Shown piece by piece: positions 48,199 through 58,379 of a stretch of 64,000 nt of DNA. Made by a program: the position numbers and the translations under genes. The notes beneath the pieces are model-generated. The model saw only the letters and a list, made by a program, of their open reading frames with translations, was not told where the DNA came from and made no database searches. Positions within the stretch are counted from its first letter, which is position 1. The number at the start of each line of letters is the position of its first letter. Origin of the DNA: Camellia lanceoleosa (Eukaryota; Streptophyta; Magnoliopsida; Ericales; Theaceae); contig CM045761.1 of assembly GCA_025200525.1 (NCBI GenBank), positions 45,640,190-45,704,189 of the forward strand, given 5' to 3'.

Positions 48199-49308
48199 AC
48201 TGGCTGATCCCTTAGGTTCTCATTTGCCTCGTACATTATTCTCGAGGTGATGGAACCTATATCGGTAAAAGATTTCTTTCTAGTGCGTTGGCTTAAAATT
48301 TTCTATGCCGATATCATTTATTTCAAGCTTCTACATGTGCTCCATGAAGACTAAGGACTCCAAGAGTTCTTTCTTTCTAACATATGAACCTGTCCGCATC
48401 ACTTATTTGACCTCGCTTTCCATCCACGTCGTTTCTATCCTTACGTGTCGTCGCATGTGACGCTACCAGAAGCCGCTTCTTGCGTCTGCTAAGTGTGCGC
48501 TACGACGTATTACGTTGCTCTAAGCGCCATTAGGCGACATTCATTTTTCGCCGCGCCCATTTCAAGTTTCTTAACAAAACTTTTTCCCTCTTTTTTTTTC
48601 ATTTCTTCACTTTTCATTCGATATTTTAAGGCTTTGCTTCTTTGTCACTTTTCCTCTCGAATCTGGGCCATTGTTCCAAAACTTGAAGCTTCTACAACCA
48701 CCTTCATTCCTTCCTCTTGGTGAAGCCTTTGTCGTTCTATTCGCCACTCAACGCTTCGCTGACTTTCGGCGATCTTCATATCGGGCTTCACTTTTTCTCA
48801 AAGGGTAAGCTTCTGAGTCCTTCGCTTTTCAATTCTCCGATGTTCTTTACTATTTGTTGCCATATCTTTTGCTTCTTAGAGTTTCAAACATCTGATTTGT
48901 GATCTCATCTCTCGAATGTGTTTATTCCATGATTTTTTGCTCTCCTTGCCGCATGTCTTGAATACGCGTATTGTTCACCGCTTTTCTTGCTCCTTTGGTT
49001 ACCGTTCTTGACCTTTTTATACTCCTTTGTATTCTTATGCTTTTGATAGTCCCACCTCTGTTCTTGATTCTAAACTTAGTTCTTGTTTTTCTATTTTCCA
49101 AATTTGTGTCTTCAATCCTCGTTTTTCATAGATTTAGGTTTTGGGATTTGTCTGTTAGAGCCCATCAATCTTTAAGGAAAATCTTGAAACAATCTTTACA
49201 AATTCTTGCAAATTAATACATACCTGGGTTTTTATACGAGGTCCCAACAACCCTTTTTAAAAACATCTTCCCTTCTCTCGAGATCCAATACTTTTAGGGC
49301 ACGATATC

Positions 49309-51192
49309 ATGGATATGTGGAAACATAGGGTAGGCACTCAGGTCAAGCTTGGTAGAACATTTTAGGCAAGAATTTGGAAATCCCAGCTTTCGATGTCAAC
49401 TGGTTGGTGGGACATGATGATTCCATCATGCCTATTGATAACTCCATGCCTCTTCCCCGTGTAGTTGCCTTTATTGAGGTGTAAACTTCCACTCAACATC
49501 CTTTTTTGCGAGATTCTCCATTATTATATAAGTTAGAACCCCATGCAATCTTAAGCATCAATTCTTATCGAGTGATCAATGGTATCATAGCCTTATGCTA
49601 AACAGACAGCAAAACGCTAGGATCACCTTAGCTGAGATATTCAATACTTTATGGCACCATGTCGCGGCCTTAACTTGAAATAAAAAAGGCCACATTTATT
49701 ACCTTATGGCCCAAGGGTCCACTGAGTTCAAAATCAGAGTTTAATGGCCTCAGGACTCCAACAAGGAGCTGAATGATTATTTCATTACTTGAGGAACTGG
49801 GGAGTTTGCTCCGGATGAAGACCCTCCATCTCTTCCCTCTCCCTCGATCAGTCTTTGTAAGGGGTAAATGGTAAAAGCCCTACATTCATACTTACTTGTT
49901 TTTTTTTAAAGTCTTGCATTTACCCGTCTCTTTCTTAACGTGCAAGTTTTTTTCTTTAGTAGCTATTCCTAAGCCATGTCAAAAATTTTCCCCCAATCCT
50001 TCTTTCTGACCAAGATTTGAAAGAAACTCTTAGACCTGCCGGTCCATAAGCGGAAGGAAGCCTCTTTGCTTCTCAATTTTATTCCAACATACAAATCAAC
50101 TCTTCCTATCGTTCCTCAGGGAGAGAAAAAGAAGAAGAGCTTATCTCCTCTCTGCCCACAACTCCTAGAGTGGCGTCCAACATCCTCGGACGGAGACCGA
50201 GGATCAACTCTTCTGATCTGGCTGCTGCTGGTGGCAAAACCATCAACCTTGGCTCATACTTGATCTTAATATCCTAACGCCATGCGTGCGACGCGAGCAC
50301 GTTTCTTCTACCGAGACCGTTAGCGCCCAAAACCGGCTTACCAAAAAGACCTCTTGGCGATATTAAGCCGATGTTGATGCATGTCCAACACGAAACTGCA
50401 AATTTTCATTGACTACCAAAGCCAAAAAGAATCTCAAAAAAGGGTTTAGAAAGGCGCAAAGGTAACTTTCAGTGCGATTCTGAGGATACATCTGCCAATT
50501 TCCAAACCAGCCCGAGTGAAAAGACTGCCTCGTCACCTCGCAAAGAGGTCCGGCTAAAAACCCTTCCATCCTAATCCACCAAATCCAAAAAAGGGCCGAG
50601 GTCATCTTCTACAATTTGACCTGCAGGGTCCAGAAAGTCGAATGCCCTTGGGCCCTCACTGAGATTACCTACTGGAAAGAGTAAGCATTATGGCTAAGTG
50701 ATAGCGCCAACAATATTTATGTCGGCGTTGCCCTCAAGATCTTTGCATTGCTTCCTTCCAAAGCGATACGGGCCACAAACTTGGCCCGAGGATTCGATTG
50801 ATGTGAAAAGCTACGCTCGATGCTTAGAATTACTGTTCGAGTAAGTGTTGTTGCTTTCAAGTACTTTTCTTTCTTTCTCTTCATTTCATACTTAGAATAT
50901 TTTCTAATACTCTGTTTTTCCAGACCATCCAACATACTTACTCTTTCTCAACCTACAATCTTTTGAGAATCATTGAGAAGCTAAGGAAAGAAGAGGAGAT
51001 CTCAAATTTTCGAAAAATTAACAAAATACTGTAGGTCAAAGATGAAGACCTGGAGAATTAGGGCGAGAATTAAGCCATCGAAGAATGATCTTAGGGAAAA
51101 GTTGGTGCGGCGGAGACGTAAACAGGATTCTTCAAGCCCGGTGAAACTGGGACAAAATGGCCCAGGCGGAAGGAGCTTGAAGCCTTGGCCAC
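49309..51192 (+). pseudogene. Antisense extra gene, family A copy 2, broken and cut by the gap
   Basis: It corresponds to 1596-3250 of copy 1. The ATG at 49309 reads ATGGATATGTGG where copy 1 has ATGGGTATGTTT. The PF04195-like segment is at about 49490-49860: INSYRVINGIIALC and LHLFPLPRSVFVRG can be read, compared with INSYRVINGIIELAH and FFPLRRGVFKEG in copy 1. A GT-AG interval (50841-50923) with a T-rich interior may be an intron. Stops and indels interrupt all frames. Confidence 0.5.
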
Positions 51193-51292
51193 NNNNNNNN
51201 NNNNNNNNNNNNNNNNNNNNNNNNNNNNNNNNNNNNNNNNNNNNNNNNNNNNNNNNNNNNNNNNNNNNNNNNNNNNNNNNNNNNNNNNNNNN
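51193..51292. other. Assembly gap (100 N)
   Basis: Exactly 100 N, a conventional placeholder, so true distance is unknown. The left flank is the family A antisense gene; the right flank is the Ogre-like LTR in the other orientation. Confidence 0.99.
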
Positions 51293-51913
51293 TGGCAAAA
51301 CCATCTTTTTCTAAGCCGCTTTGAGGGTGACAAAATCACGCATTTTAAGCCTACTTGTGAGCTAAAACCATCTTTCAAAAAACAAACGCATGAAATGTTT
51401 TGTTTCTACAATTCGTGCCAATCCAAATCTATACTTGGCATCTTTGTCGCATCACATTGTAAATTCTAGGCCTAATAAACGGAATAAGACGTGCATAATG
51501 TTTTTCAAAAACTAGATATCATGGTTATTAGAGTAGATCAATTTGATCGGCGCTTAGGCGAAAAAAAGCTCACAGTGACCATTTTCAAATCGCATGCCAA
51601 GTTCGACGAGTTTATAACTTTGGTGATAGACTTTTATTGCTACATGGCCTTTAGGCAACGCAGAAAGTCGGGGTTTCCTAAATTTCTCAAAAATAAAATA
51701 TTTATGTGGCGACTCTTTTATCACGGCAAAAGTACAGTCCATGTTTGGCACTTCTTTCAAAAAATCATTGCTTTCTCAAAGCGATTTGCGGATTTATCGA
51801 CTCTTCTTAGTCTGCATTAAGAATCGTGACAAATTTGAGTCTGGCTGTATCCAGTAAGCCCAAAATTCAGATGGAACTTGAGTCATCCTTCCCGAAGCGT
51901 TCGGGGCGTCTCA
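51293..51913 (+). repeat. Ogre-like 5' LTR, 3' end only
   Basis: It matches the reverse complement of 8690-9240 (TTGAGGGTG.CAAA.TCACGC, TTTAAGCC.ACTT, TCCTAAATT blocks). It ends about GGGGCGTCTCA, just before the primer site. Confidence 0.75.
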
Positions 51914-51940
51914 TGCCTTTCAGCGACTTCTGCTTTGAGG
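51914..51940 (+). other. Primer-binding site of the Ogre-like element (mutated)
   Basis: TTTCAGCGACTTCTGCTTTG aligns with the minus-strand TTTTGGTGACTCACTGGG at 8660-8640. Both precede the shared block GATTTAGAGAACTTGA. Confidence 0.55.
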
Positions 51941-53119
51941 ATTTAGAGAACTTGACCTTCGAACTCATGATATCTTGTTTTGATTACACTTATGTGTTTC
52001 TTTGCATTTCATTTGCATTGGTACGCCTAGAACACCGTGTTTTGCCATTCATTATTCTTGAGCGGTTTGTCCAGATGCCGAAAAATGAAAAGCATAAGGC
52101 TTACCGGTTAGGGGCTCTGCAATGTAGAAATAACAAACCTAGGTTTCTTTGGGGCATCAGCTTCCTTGACCATTCGACCAGTGCATATCTCGGATCCGCA
52201 AGTGACCATTCCAAAGCTAGGACACCGTTAGCACCCGATAAGTTGATTGGAAACCGCTATGTGTGTAAAGGAAACCTTAGCTCTTTGCTGCAACAAAATA
52301 GGGCGAAACCCTACCCTCCATAGAGGTGTTTTGACTCACTTGCTTGTTATGTGCTTCTAGAGTGGCCTGTCTCACAGAAATGGTATATACCCAAGGTTGC
52401 AAGTTTGGGCATCGTGTCTGCAAGGGCACCATTTAGTATTTTGGGATTCAGCCACATTTGAGTGGTATCGGTTCACGTGCGCACTCAGAGGGGTACAATC
52501 ATTCAACTCTGCTTTCATATGGGTTATCGTGAAATCAAATTGAGATGCTCTCTGCTTTCCTTTTGCTAGGTAGTCTTGGAACCATAACTTTGAAGAGCTC
52601 AATATCCTCGCAAGGTACATTGGACTAGTCAATGATAGACTTGTTGGAGCCTCGGAGATTCAATTCAAGGGCAACCAGCAGTGTTCTTCACGAGGCAAGG
52701 CAAAGAAAGGTCACCAGGCTCACCGGTTCATCTAATCTGTCGATCTTGATCCACATCACCTTTGTTCTGGGACTCTTCCGCAATGACCGCAGATGGCCAC
52801 GAGGTTCGTAAGAATTTGTGGTCATGATAAGAATGAACATTAAAAACCAGTAGAACGCCATGCGGTTTGAGACCAAAGATGAAACATGGCCCATCATCCG
52901 GGGCATTTGCCTCACATCCACTTTGGGACCCAAAATTAATCCTTTGATCCATTTACGCGGTTGAAGATTTGCGATAAAGGTCCAATCTTCAGAAGGGTTG
53001 GCTCAAGCTCCTAGTTTTGAGACCCTAGTGCGGCCTAATGAGAGGCTTTATCCCTTGATGCTAATGACCAAAGGAAAATTGCTAACCTTGAGAAGTAATT
53101 CAAAAAAGGCACAAGGCCT
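51941..53119 (+). other. 5' leader of the Ogre-like element
   Basis: Related to 7680-8639 in reverse complement (CATGATAT.TT, TGTGTTTCTTTGCAT, TGCTCTCTGCTTTCC, TTGCTAGGTAGT). A 165-codon frame at 51826-52323 crosses the LTR end and primer site and has no gag motif, so it is not supported as a gene. Confidence 0.6.
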
Positions 53120-54527
53120 TAACCTCATTCCCGACATTGAGGATGGGCACCGAGAGGCTTGCCCGTCTGGCCTCAAGACAGATTCAAAATGCCACATATT
53201 GATCGTTTCGACGGGTCTGGAGATCCTATGGTACATATCCGACTTTTCTTGGATGTCCTGAAGCCGATGGGTCACTAAGCCATCAGTAACTCTCTCAGAT
53301 GGAAGAACCATGGCCGTGTAGCAGCCACTTGGTACGCTAAGTTGGAGAATACAGTGAAGCAAAACTGGGAAGAATTGGCTGAGGCCTTTATTGATCAGTA
53401 TTCTTACAATACCCAAGTTGAAATGACCATCCAAGAGCTTGAAGCAACCCGCCAGAACCCAACAGAGTCTTTTGTGGAATTTGTTGCGAGGTGGAGAACA
53501 AAGGCAGCACAGATGACAGATCGTCGCCCTTCTGAGAGGGATCAAGTGCAGATGATGGTGTGAAACCTCGAGCATGATATGTTGCAAAAGTTGATAGTCG
53601 CTCCACTATTCACTTTCAAAAGTTTGCATGAATTGGGGGTTCAGGTCGAGAATGCGTTCAACAGTGGGATCATTCCCAGAACAAAGGGAACCGACAAGGA
53701 GGGTGATTTCAAGGAGTACCAATGCCAGAAGTAGCACTATTCCCGAACCCACTGAAATCAATACAGTCACCACAATCAACCCTTTTGCCAAACCAAGCCT
53801 ACAAACAACCAGCCCAGCCCGAGCTCAGGGCAGAACTTTCACCCCTCTCTATATGAGCCTGACTAGCGCACTAAAAGTCCTGATGGAAAGAGGGTATCTA
53901 AAACCCCTCGATCCTCAACCTCTGCCTGACCCACTCCCAGCCAGACATAACCCCTCCAAGTACTGTGTGTACCATCAGCAACGCGGTCATGGCATCGACC
54001 GTTGCTACCGCCTTCGTCATGAGGTCCAAAATCTTATCGACAATCGGACGATAGTTCCACCTTCAGACCCCAATGACCAAACATTTCCTGCCTACCTCCA
54101 TCTTATCCATATACTGCCATCCACCTATGACCCCAGCATAGACATCACCCCAGCCCATCTACCCAAGCCTGAGGTGTTTATCCCAGAAAGCATGGACTTA
54201 TGCATGATGGGTGCACCTGAACCTCAATCATCTCAAACCCGTGAACCCACTACTTTTGAGCTGAAGAGAATGATCAAAGATCTTCAAAGAACTGTGACAG
54301 ATTTGGCCTCCGGGACATTGGCTCCGTCATCAACCACATCATATACCAGGGAGTTCATGTCAAAAGGCTCCCCAGTCTTGGAACGGGCTGCATTTGAGGA
54401 GTGTCAATCCCTTGGCAAAGTGGTGGCTAGTGGAAAGAACAAGATAGGGGCAGACATGGATCCCCATGAACATCTTCTGTTGGCTGTTGAGGCTTTGAAA
54501 GCCAAGGGACTGAACAAAGAGTAAGTG
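53120..54527 (+). pseudogene. gag: Gag of the Ogre-like element
   Basis: One frame (53180-53570) reads PHIDRFDGSGDPMVHIRLFL, then after a stop near 53277 VAATWYAKLENTVKQNWEEL, AEAFIDQYSYNTQVEMTIQE and NPTESFVEFVARWRTKAAQM. This is the retrotransposon gag domain. After a stop (53561) and a frame change near 53640-53730, a 298-codon frame runs to 54524 with a proline-rich part and the knuckle CVYHQQRGHGIDRC (53964-54005), followed by RLRHEVQNLIDNRTIVPPS. The knuckle is C-X2-H-X4-H-X4-C instead of the usual C-X2-C-X4-H-X4-C. Gag would coat the RNA. Two stops and a shift make this copy non-functional as it stands. Confidence 0.8.
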
Positions 54528-55045
54528 CTCGTAGTTGTTGCAAAAACTGTAGACGGTATTTTTGCCACTCAAGTTGGGGGCAGTTTGAATCAAGGGGCAA
54601 GCCGGGAGAAGGGTCATTGTATCAGAAACGTTCCTTTCAGCTATAATCCTACACTCGGAAGAGATCAACAAACCAGCGAGACTGCCAATCCCTTTATCGT
54701 CAAAAGGCCCAAAGAAAAATCCACAAACCTTGAAGTACCAACCTCGAGGTCAGAGGGTCTTACATGCCCTCTATATGCCTTTGTCCAAAGCTCTCCAAAT
54801 CCTTGTTGGACAAGGCCATCTCAAACCCCTTGAGCCTCGGCCTCTCCCAAATCCTCTTCCGGCTACGCATGATGCCGCCTAGTATTGTGCCTTCCATCAG
54901 CAAACTGGCCATACTACCGACAACTGCTTCCGTCTTCGCCATGAAGTACAAGATCTATTTGACAACGGGGTCATTGCCGTGCCAAGCTCTGCAAAGTCTA
55001 TCGACACTGGATCGATGAACTTGGGGGATAATGTGACCATGTGAT
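54528..55045 (+). pseudogene. Second gag-type knuckle segment (duplication)
   Basis: NPFIVKRPKEKSTNLEVPTS (frame of 54525) leads, after a shift near 54775, to LYMPLSKALQILVGQGHLKP, LEPRPLPNPLPATHDAA, a TAG at 54880, and YCAFHQQTGHTTDNCFRLRH with EVQDLFDNGVIAVPS. This repeats, about 910 bp downstream, the first gag segment (NPF..., LYMSLTSALKVLMERGYLKP, LPDPLPARH, CVYHQQ...C, RLRHEVQNLIDN). Its knuckle (54886-54927) has the same C-X2-H-X4-H-X4-C spacing. The two are clearly diverged, so the duplication is old. Confidence 0.75.
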
Positions 55046-55499
55046 CGGGAGATGAACCAGCTGCGGGTGGCACTCGATTAAACTCTAGACGTGGGAATGG
55101 CACGCACTGTTTTGAGCAATACGCAAACACCAGTTTTTGTGCTTTCTAACTTGGGCATTGAGTCAATCTTGTTGTTTTGTATAGAGTCAGTCTTTTTTTA
55201 CTGAGTCAGTTGGGTTTGTCTTGTTGTACCGAGTCAGTCCTATTTTGTTGGAGTCGAGTGATTTCGGGGGTGTTACCTCGGACATCACTTGTTTGTTTTG
55301 TGTTTTCGTTTTCTTTTGAGTCTGTTTCTGCCTTGGAGCCAGTAATGCCAACAGATTTGCATGAAACAGCAGTGATTTTCGCACTCTTGTATTTGCTTCA
55401 GCCATGCGCCAGTTGTGCCAGAAAATTTGAATCGAACGGCAATACTTTTCGCCTACTTTTCTGTGCCTTGAATTCATTGCATTGACCTAAGTTTTTCAA

Positions 55500-55820
55500 A
55501 ACTTTTTGAACACTGCGGTGAAAACAAAGAGGAAGGAATTCCTCGGGATTTGAAAAAATTTGATCAATTGAAAGAAAAATAGGCAAGCTAAGCCCTTAAT
55601 GAATGAAGTCATGCTTGTTAATGTGAGTACTGAGAAGGATCCTGGCTTGATCCAGATTGGTTCTACATTGTCTTCAGCGCGAACAATTAGTCGCTTTCTT
55701 AAAAGGTTTCAAAAATATTTTGCGCCGTCCTGCGAAGACCTGTGTGGAATCGCTCTTGAGATTGTGCAGCCTAGGATCGCTCTCAGCCTCGAGACTCGAC
55801 CCCTGGCTTTCAAACCTTGA
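55500..55820 (+). pseudogene. Pol linker remnant of the Ogre-like element
   Basis: ENKEEGIPRDLKKFDQL (about 55520) and, from 55608, MLVNVSTEKDPGLIQIGSTL, RFLKRFQKYFAPSCEDLCGI and EIVQPRIALSLETRPL. These match the segment that precedes RT in Ty3/gypsy pol (acidic linker, I/VGT-L, ED-PG/CGI-IVQ-R). RT proper does not follow. Confidence 0.6.
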
Positions 55821-56160
55821 ACTTAGATTCAGAATGTTCAACGGTCAACCACAATGTAAGGCCTGTGTGGCGGATCAAGCACCCTTTGAACTAGGGCAAA
55901 GATGCAGATTAGGCTCAAGAGTCAAGACGGATCATTCCACAAATCAATGAAGATCGGCAAGAATGCCAAACCCCAGAAAAGAAGAAAGAACAAGGTATCG
56001 CTGAAGGACAACTGAGTTCCGATCCACAACACTAGGGGCAAATTCAGCCCCCATTGGATGGACTTCTGCATCATCAGCAAACTGCAGCCATTCTCCTGGA
56101 TTCAGATGGCTTCAAGATCTCAAAATCATTTGACATGGACAAAGCTACACTTTTATCCTT

Positions 56161-56440
56161 GAGAGGCTCGCTGGGTCGAAAACCCGAAAGGGCGACCCAA
56201 GCAAAAGTTAGAGCAAGAAAAAAAACAAAAAAAAAAAAAAAAGAAGAAAGAAAAAAAATGCAAAAAAAAAATGCAAAAAAAAATTAAAAAAAAAGAAAAA
56301 GAAAAAAAAAAGAATAAAAATGAAGAAAATGAAAAGAAAAAAGAAGAAAAAAATGAAAAGAAAAGAAGAACATAGCTCGTAAGGTTGAAAACCTGGAAGG
56401 GCGACCTTGGAAAAAGTTAGAGCGTAAAAGAAGAGGTTAA
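56161..56440 (+). repeat. A-rich tract flanked by two copies of a conserved hairpin block
   Basis: 56217-56375 is almost pure A/G. On each side lies a related about 48-bp block. Left: GGTCGAAAACCCGAAAGGGC then GACCCAAGCAAAAGTTAGAG (about 56174-56213). Right: GGTTGAAAACCTGGAAGGGC then GACCTTGGAAAAAGTTAGAG (about 56390-56431). Each can fold with GGT(C/T)G pairing CGACC. Confidence 0.75.
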
Positions 56441-56657
56441 TACCCAGTGTACCTTAACCCCGAACTACGTAAGGCTTGATTTCCATCTTTGGGATACATA
56501 GGCAACTTCATTATGAAGTCCAGCCATAAACACTTCCAAATCGATTGTGTCCATGTAATGGTTTTGATCATCTTTGCCTTCCATGTATCTGAAAGTCTGG
56601 TTGTGTTCGTCGCTCTGAGGACTGCCTACAATGCGTCGCGGTGCTATCCAAACAAAA

Positions 56658-56725
56658 GGCAACTTTCCGTTGCCATTCAATACTGTTGCATCTTGATTTC
56701 AAACAAAGGGCAACTTTCCGTTGCC
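56658..56725 (+). repeat. Pair of identical 17-nt hairpins
   Basis: GGCAACTTTCCGTTGCC occurs at 56658-56674 and 56709-56725, each preceded by CAAA. The stem is 6 bp (GGCAAC/GTTGCC) with a TTTCC loop. Confidence 0.85.
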
Positions 56726-58379
56726 AAAAGCTCTTTTTCAGCGGGGGCAATTTTCGCCGGATCTGAAGTTGGGCATCTCAAGAGAGGGTTCCGTGCTAGT
56801 TGTGCAATGGCCGTAAGCAAAAATAGTTTTTGAGAATTTTTAATGAGGTTGACTAATTTTCTCTCAAAAATTATTCCATTTTTCCAAAACTGGACCATTT
56901 CTTGGACCCCAAAAAGGAAAAAATTTCAGTGCTCACAGCCTAACTTGCATGATTTTAAATCAGAAAATTGAACAAGCATGTTAATCTAACTCTCATTTTG
57001 GTCAAAATTGTCTTAGTAAAAAGCCAAAAACAAAAAAATGGTCGAAATAATGAACTAGGGGCACAGTTGAGTCAGGTGTTCTGTCTTTTCCTCATTGCCA
57101 CAATACTTGCCAAGAAGGGCACTCTACCTACCAGAAAAGGGCACAACTGAAGTTAACAGCAAAAGGGCTTAAAGCTCCCACACCCTTTGAGCAACGAGGT
57201 ATCAAGCCAAGTGCGAAGCACAAACTGGAATGGATCAAGATATTCCACTCCCTCATCTGGACAGATCTGATTACGTCCAAACTCCCCGGCAGAGCATCGT
57301 CAACCGATGTCGGCCGCAGATTTGCTACACACCCAGTTGTAGCACAGCCCCTCTGTGGGAGAAACTCACTAGCTACGTGCAGAAGAAGAAGAATCTAGCG
57401 GAATGCTAGGGGCAAGAGCCCACAACTTTCTATTTATCCATTAACTACCCAGGGGAGGGATTTAAAATGAGAGATTGAAAAATAGAGAGGTGTGTGCTGA
57501 GAGAAAAAGTGAGGAAAGGGCTTTTTCAGAAAAACAAAGCTTGAGGGCCGAGTGATATGAGAATCACAAATGAGAAATGGTGGGAAACAATACCCAGAGA
57601 AACTGGCTCCTCGTGCACCGAGAGGTCTCTCGCCTTTGTAACACAACTGAATGTTGTGTTTGTGCGTTTTGTTTGTCTCGTTTCTTGTTTTAAGTCGTTT
57701 GAGTGTCAACAAATGTGTTTAGGTCATTTTACCTTGTTTTTCCTTTGTTGAGTTGTGTTTAGGTCGTTCTATTTTTGTTTTCCATTGTTGAGTCGTTTTG
57801 GCTGTGGTCAGTTGTAGGCTCAATACCCGATTGAGAACCCTTTTCTCATTTCAATTTCAAAAATCGTTTTGTGCTCAGAGTGCCATGCCGTTCTCCACAT
57901 TTGTGCAAAAAAGGATCAGTTCTTTCATAAAGCCGCAGGGTTCAACCCAGGTCATGTCAGAATAGTAAAACAAGGACCTATCTGAAGCTATTTAGGTTCC
58001 AGACTGCAAAGCAAAAGAAAAGAGGGAAAATTTGGAGCATCTTAGCATGTTTCAACTTTAGCAAAATCCGAGACTGCATTCTAGGTGCACCTTTTCAGGC
58101 CTCACTATTTCTCTAGAGTATGAGTATATCTCGACCCCAAGTGTAAGCCTATTTCAAGTCAGAATGGCAGTCCAAGCAGCACCTGAGGGTTTCACATGCA
58201 GATATTATCTCTCGCCAATATGAACATGGTGTGCCCTTTTTGAGTTGAGTGAGTTGCAAAGTCCTCTAAAAGGCAAATCAGAGGCACCGGAGTACATATT
58301 TGATGCTCCTCTATTGCATAGAATGTGAACTTTCATATACACTGTTGTTGCATGCGTGCCGTGCATCGTTATGATTCAT
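56726..58379 (+). other. Non-coding 3' region of the Ogre-like element
   Basis: No recognised protein. Short frames here have no pol motif and atypical composition. Confidence 0.5.

Larger units (their letters stand above)
38756..51192 (-). mobile_element. Second copy of the family A Tat element (3' LTR and antisense gene; split by a chromovirus)
   Basis: The LTR halves at 38756-38921 and 47809-48198 together make about 550 bp matching 21314-21872. From 48199 the sequence follows the same order as 407-3250: CCTTAGGTTCTC-type purine tract region, CTCGAGGTGATGGAACCTA block, C/T-rich leader and antisense gene. It runs into the assembly gap at 51193 before reaching pol. Confidence 0.85.

Noticed and set aside
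51826..52323. 165-codon plus frame
   Set aside because: It starts in the LTR end and crosses the primer-binding site and leader; no gag or pol motif, and the homologous leader at 7680-8660 has no equivalent frame.
53048..53587. 179-codon minus frame
   Set aside because: Antisense shadow of the gag domain, which has clear gag motifs on the plus strand.
56054..56287. 77-codon frame ending in a lysine-rich tail
   Set aside because: The Lys/Glu tail is only translation of the A/G tract.
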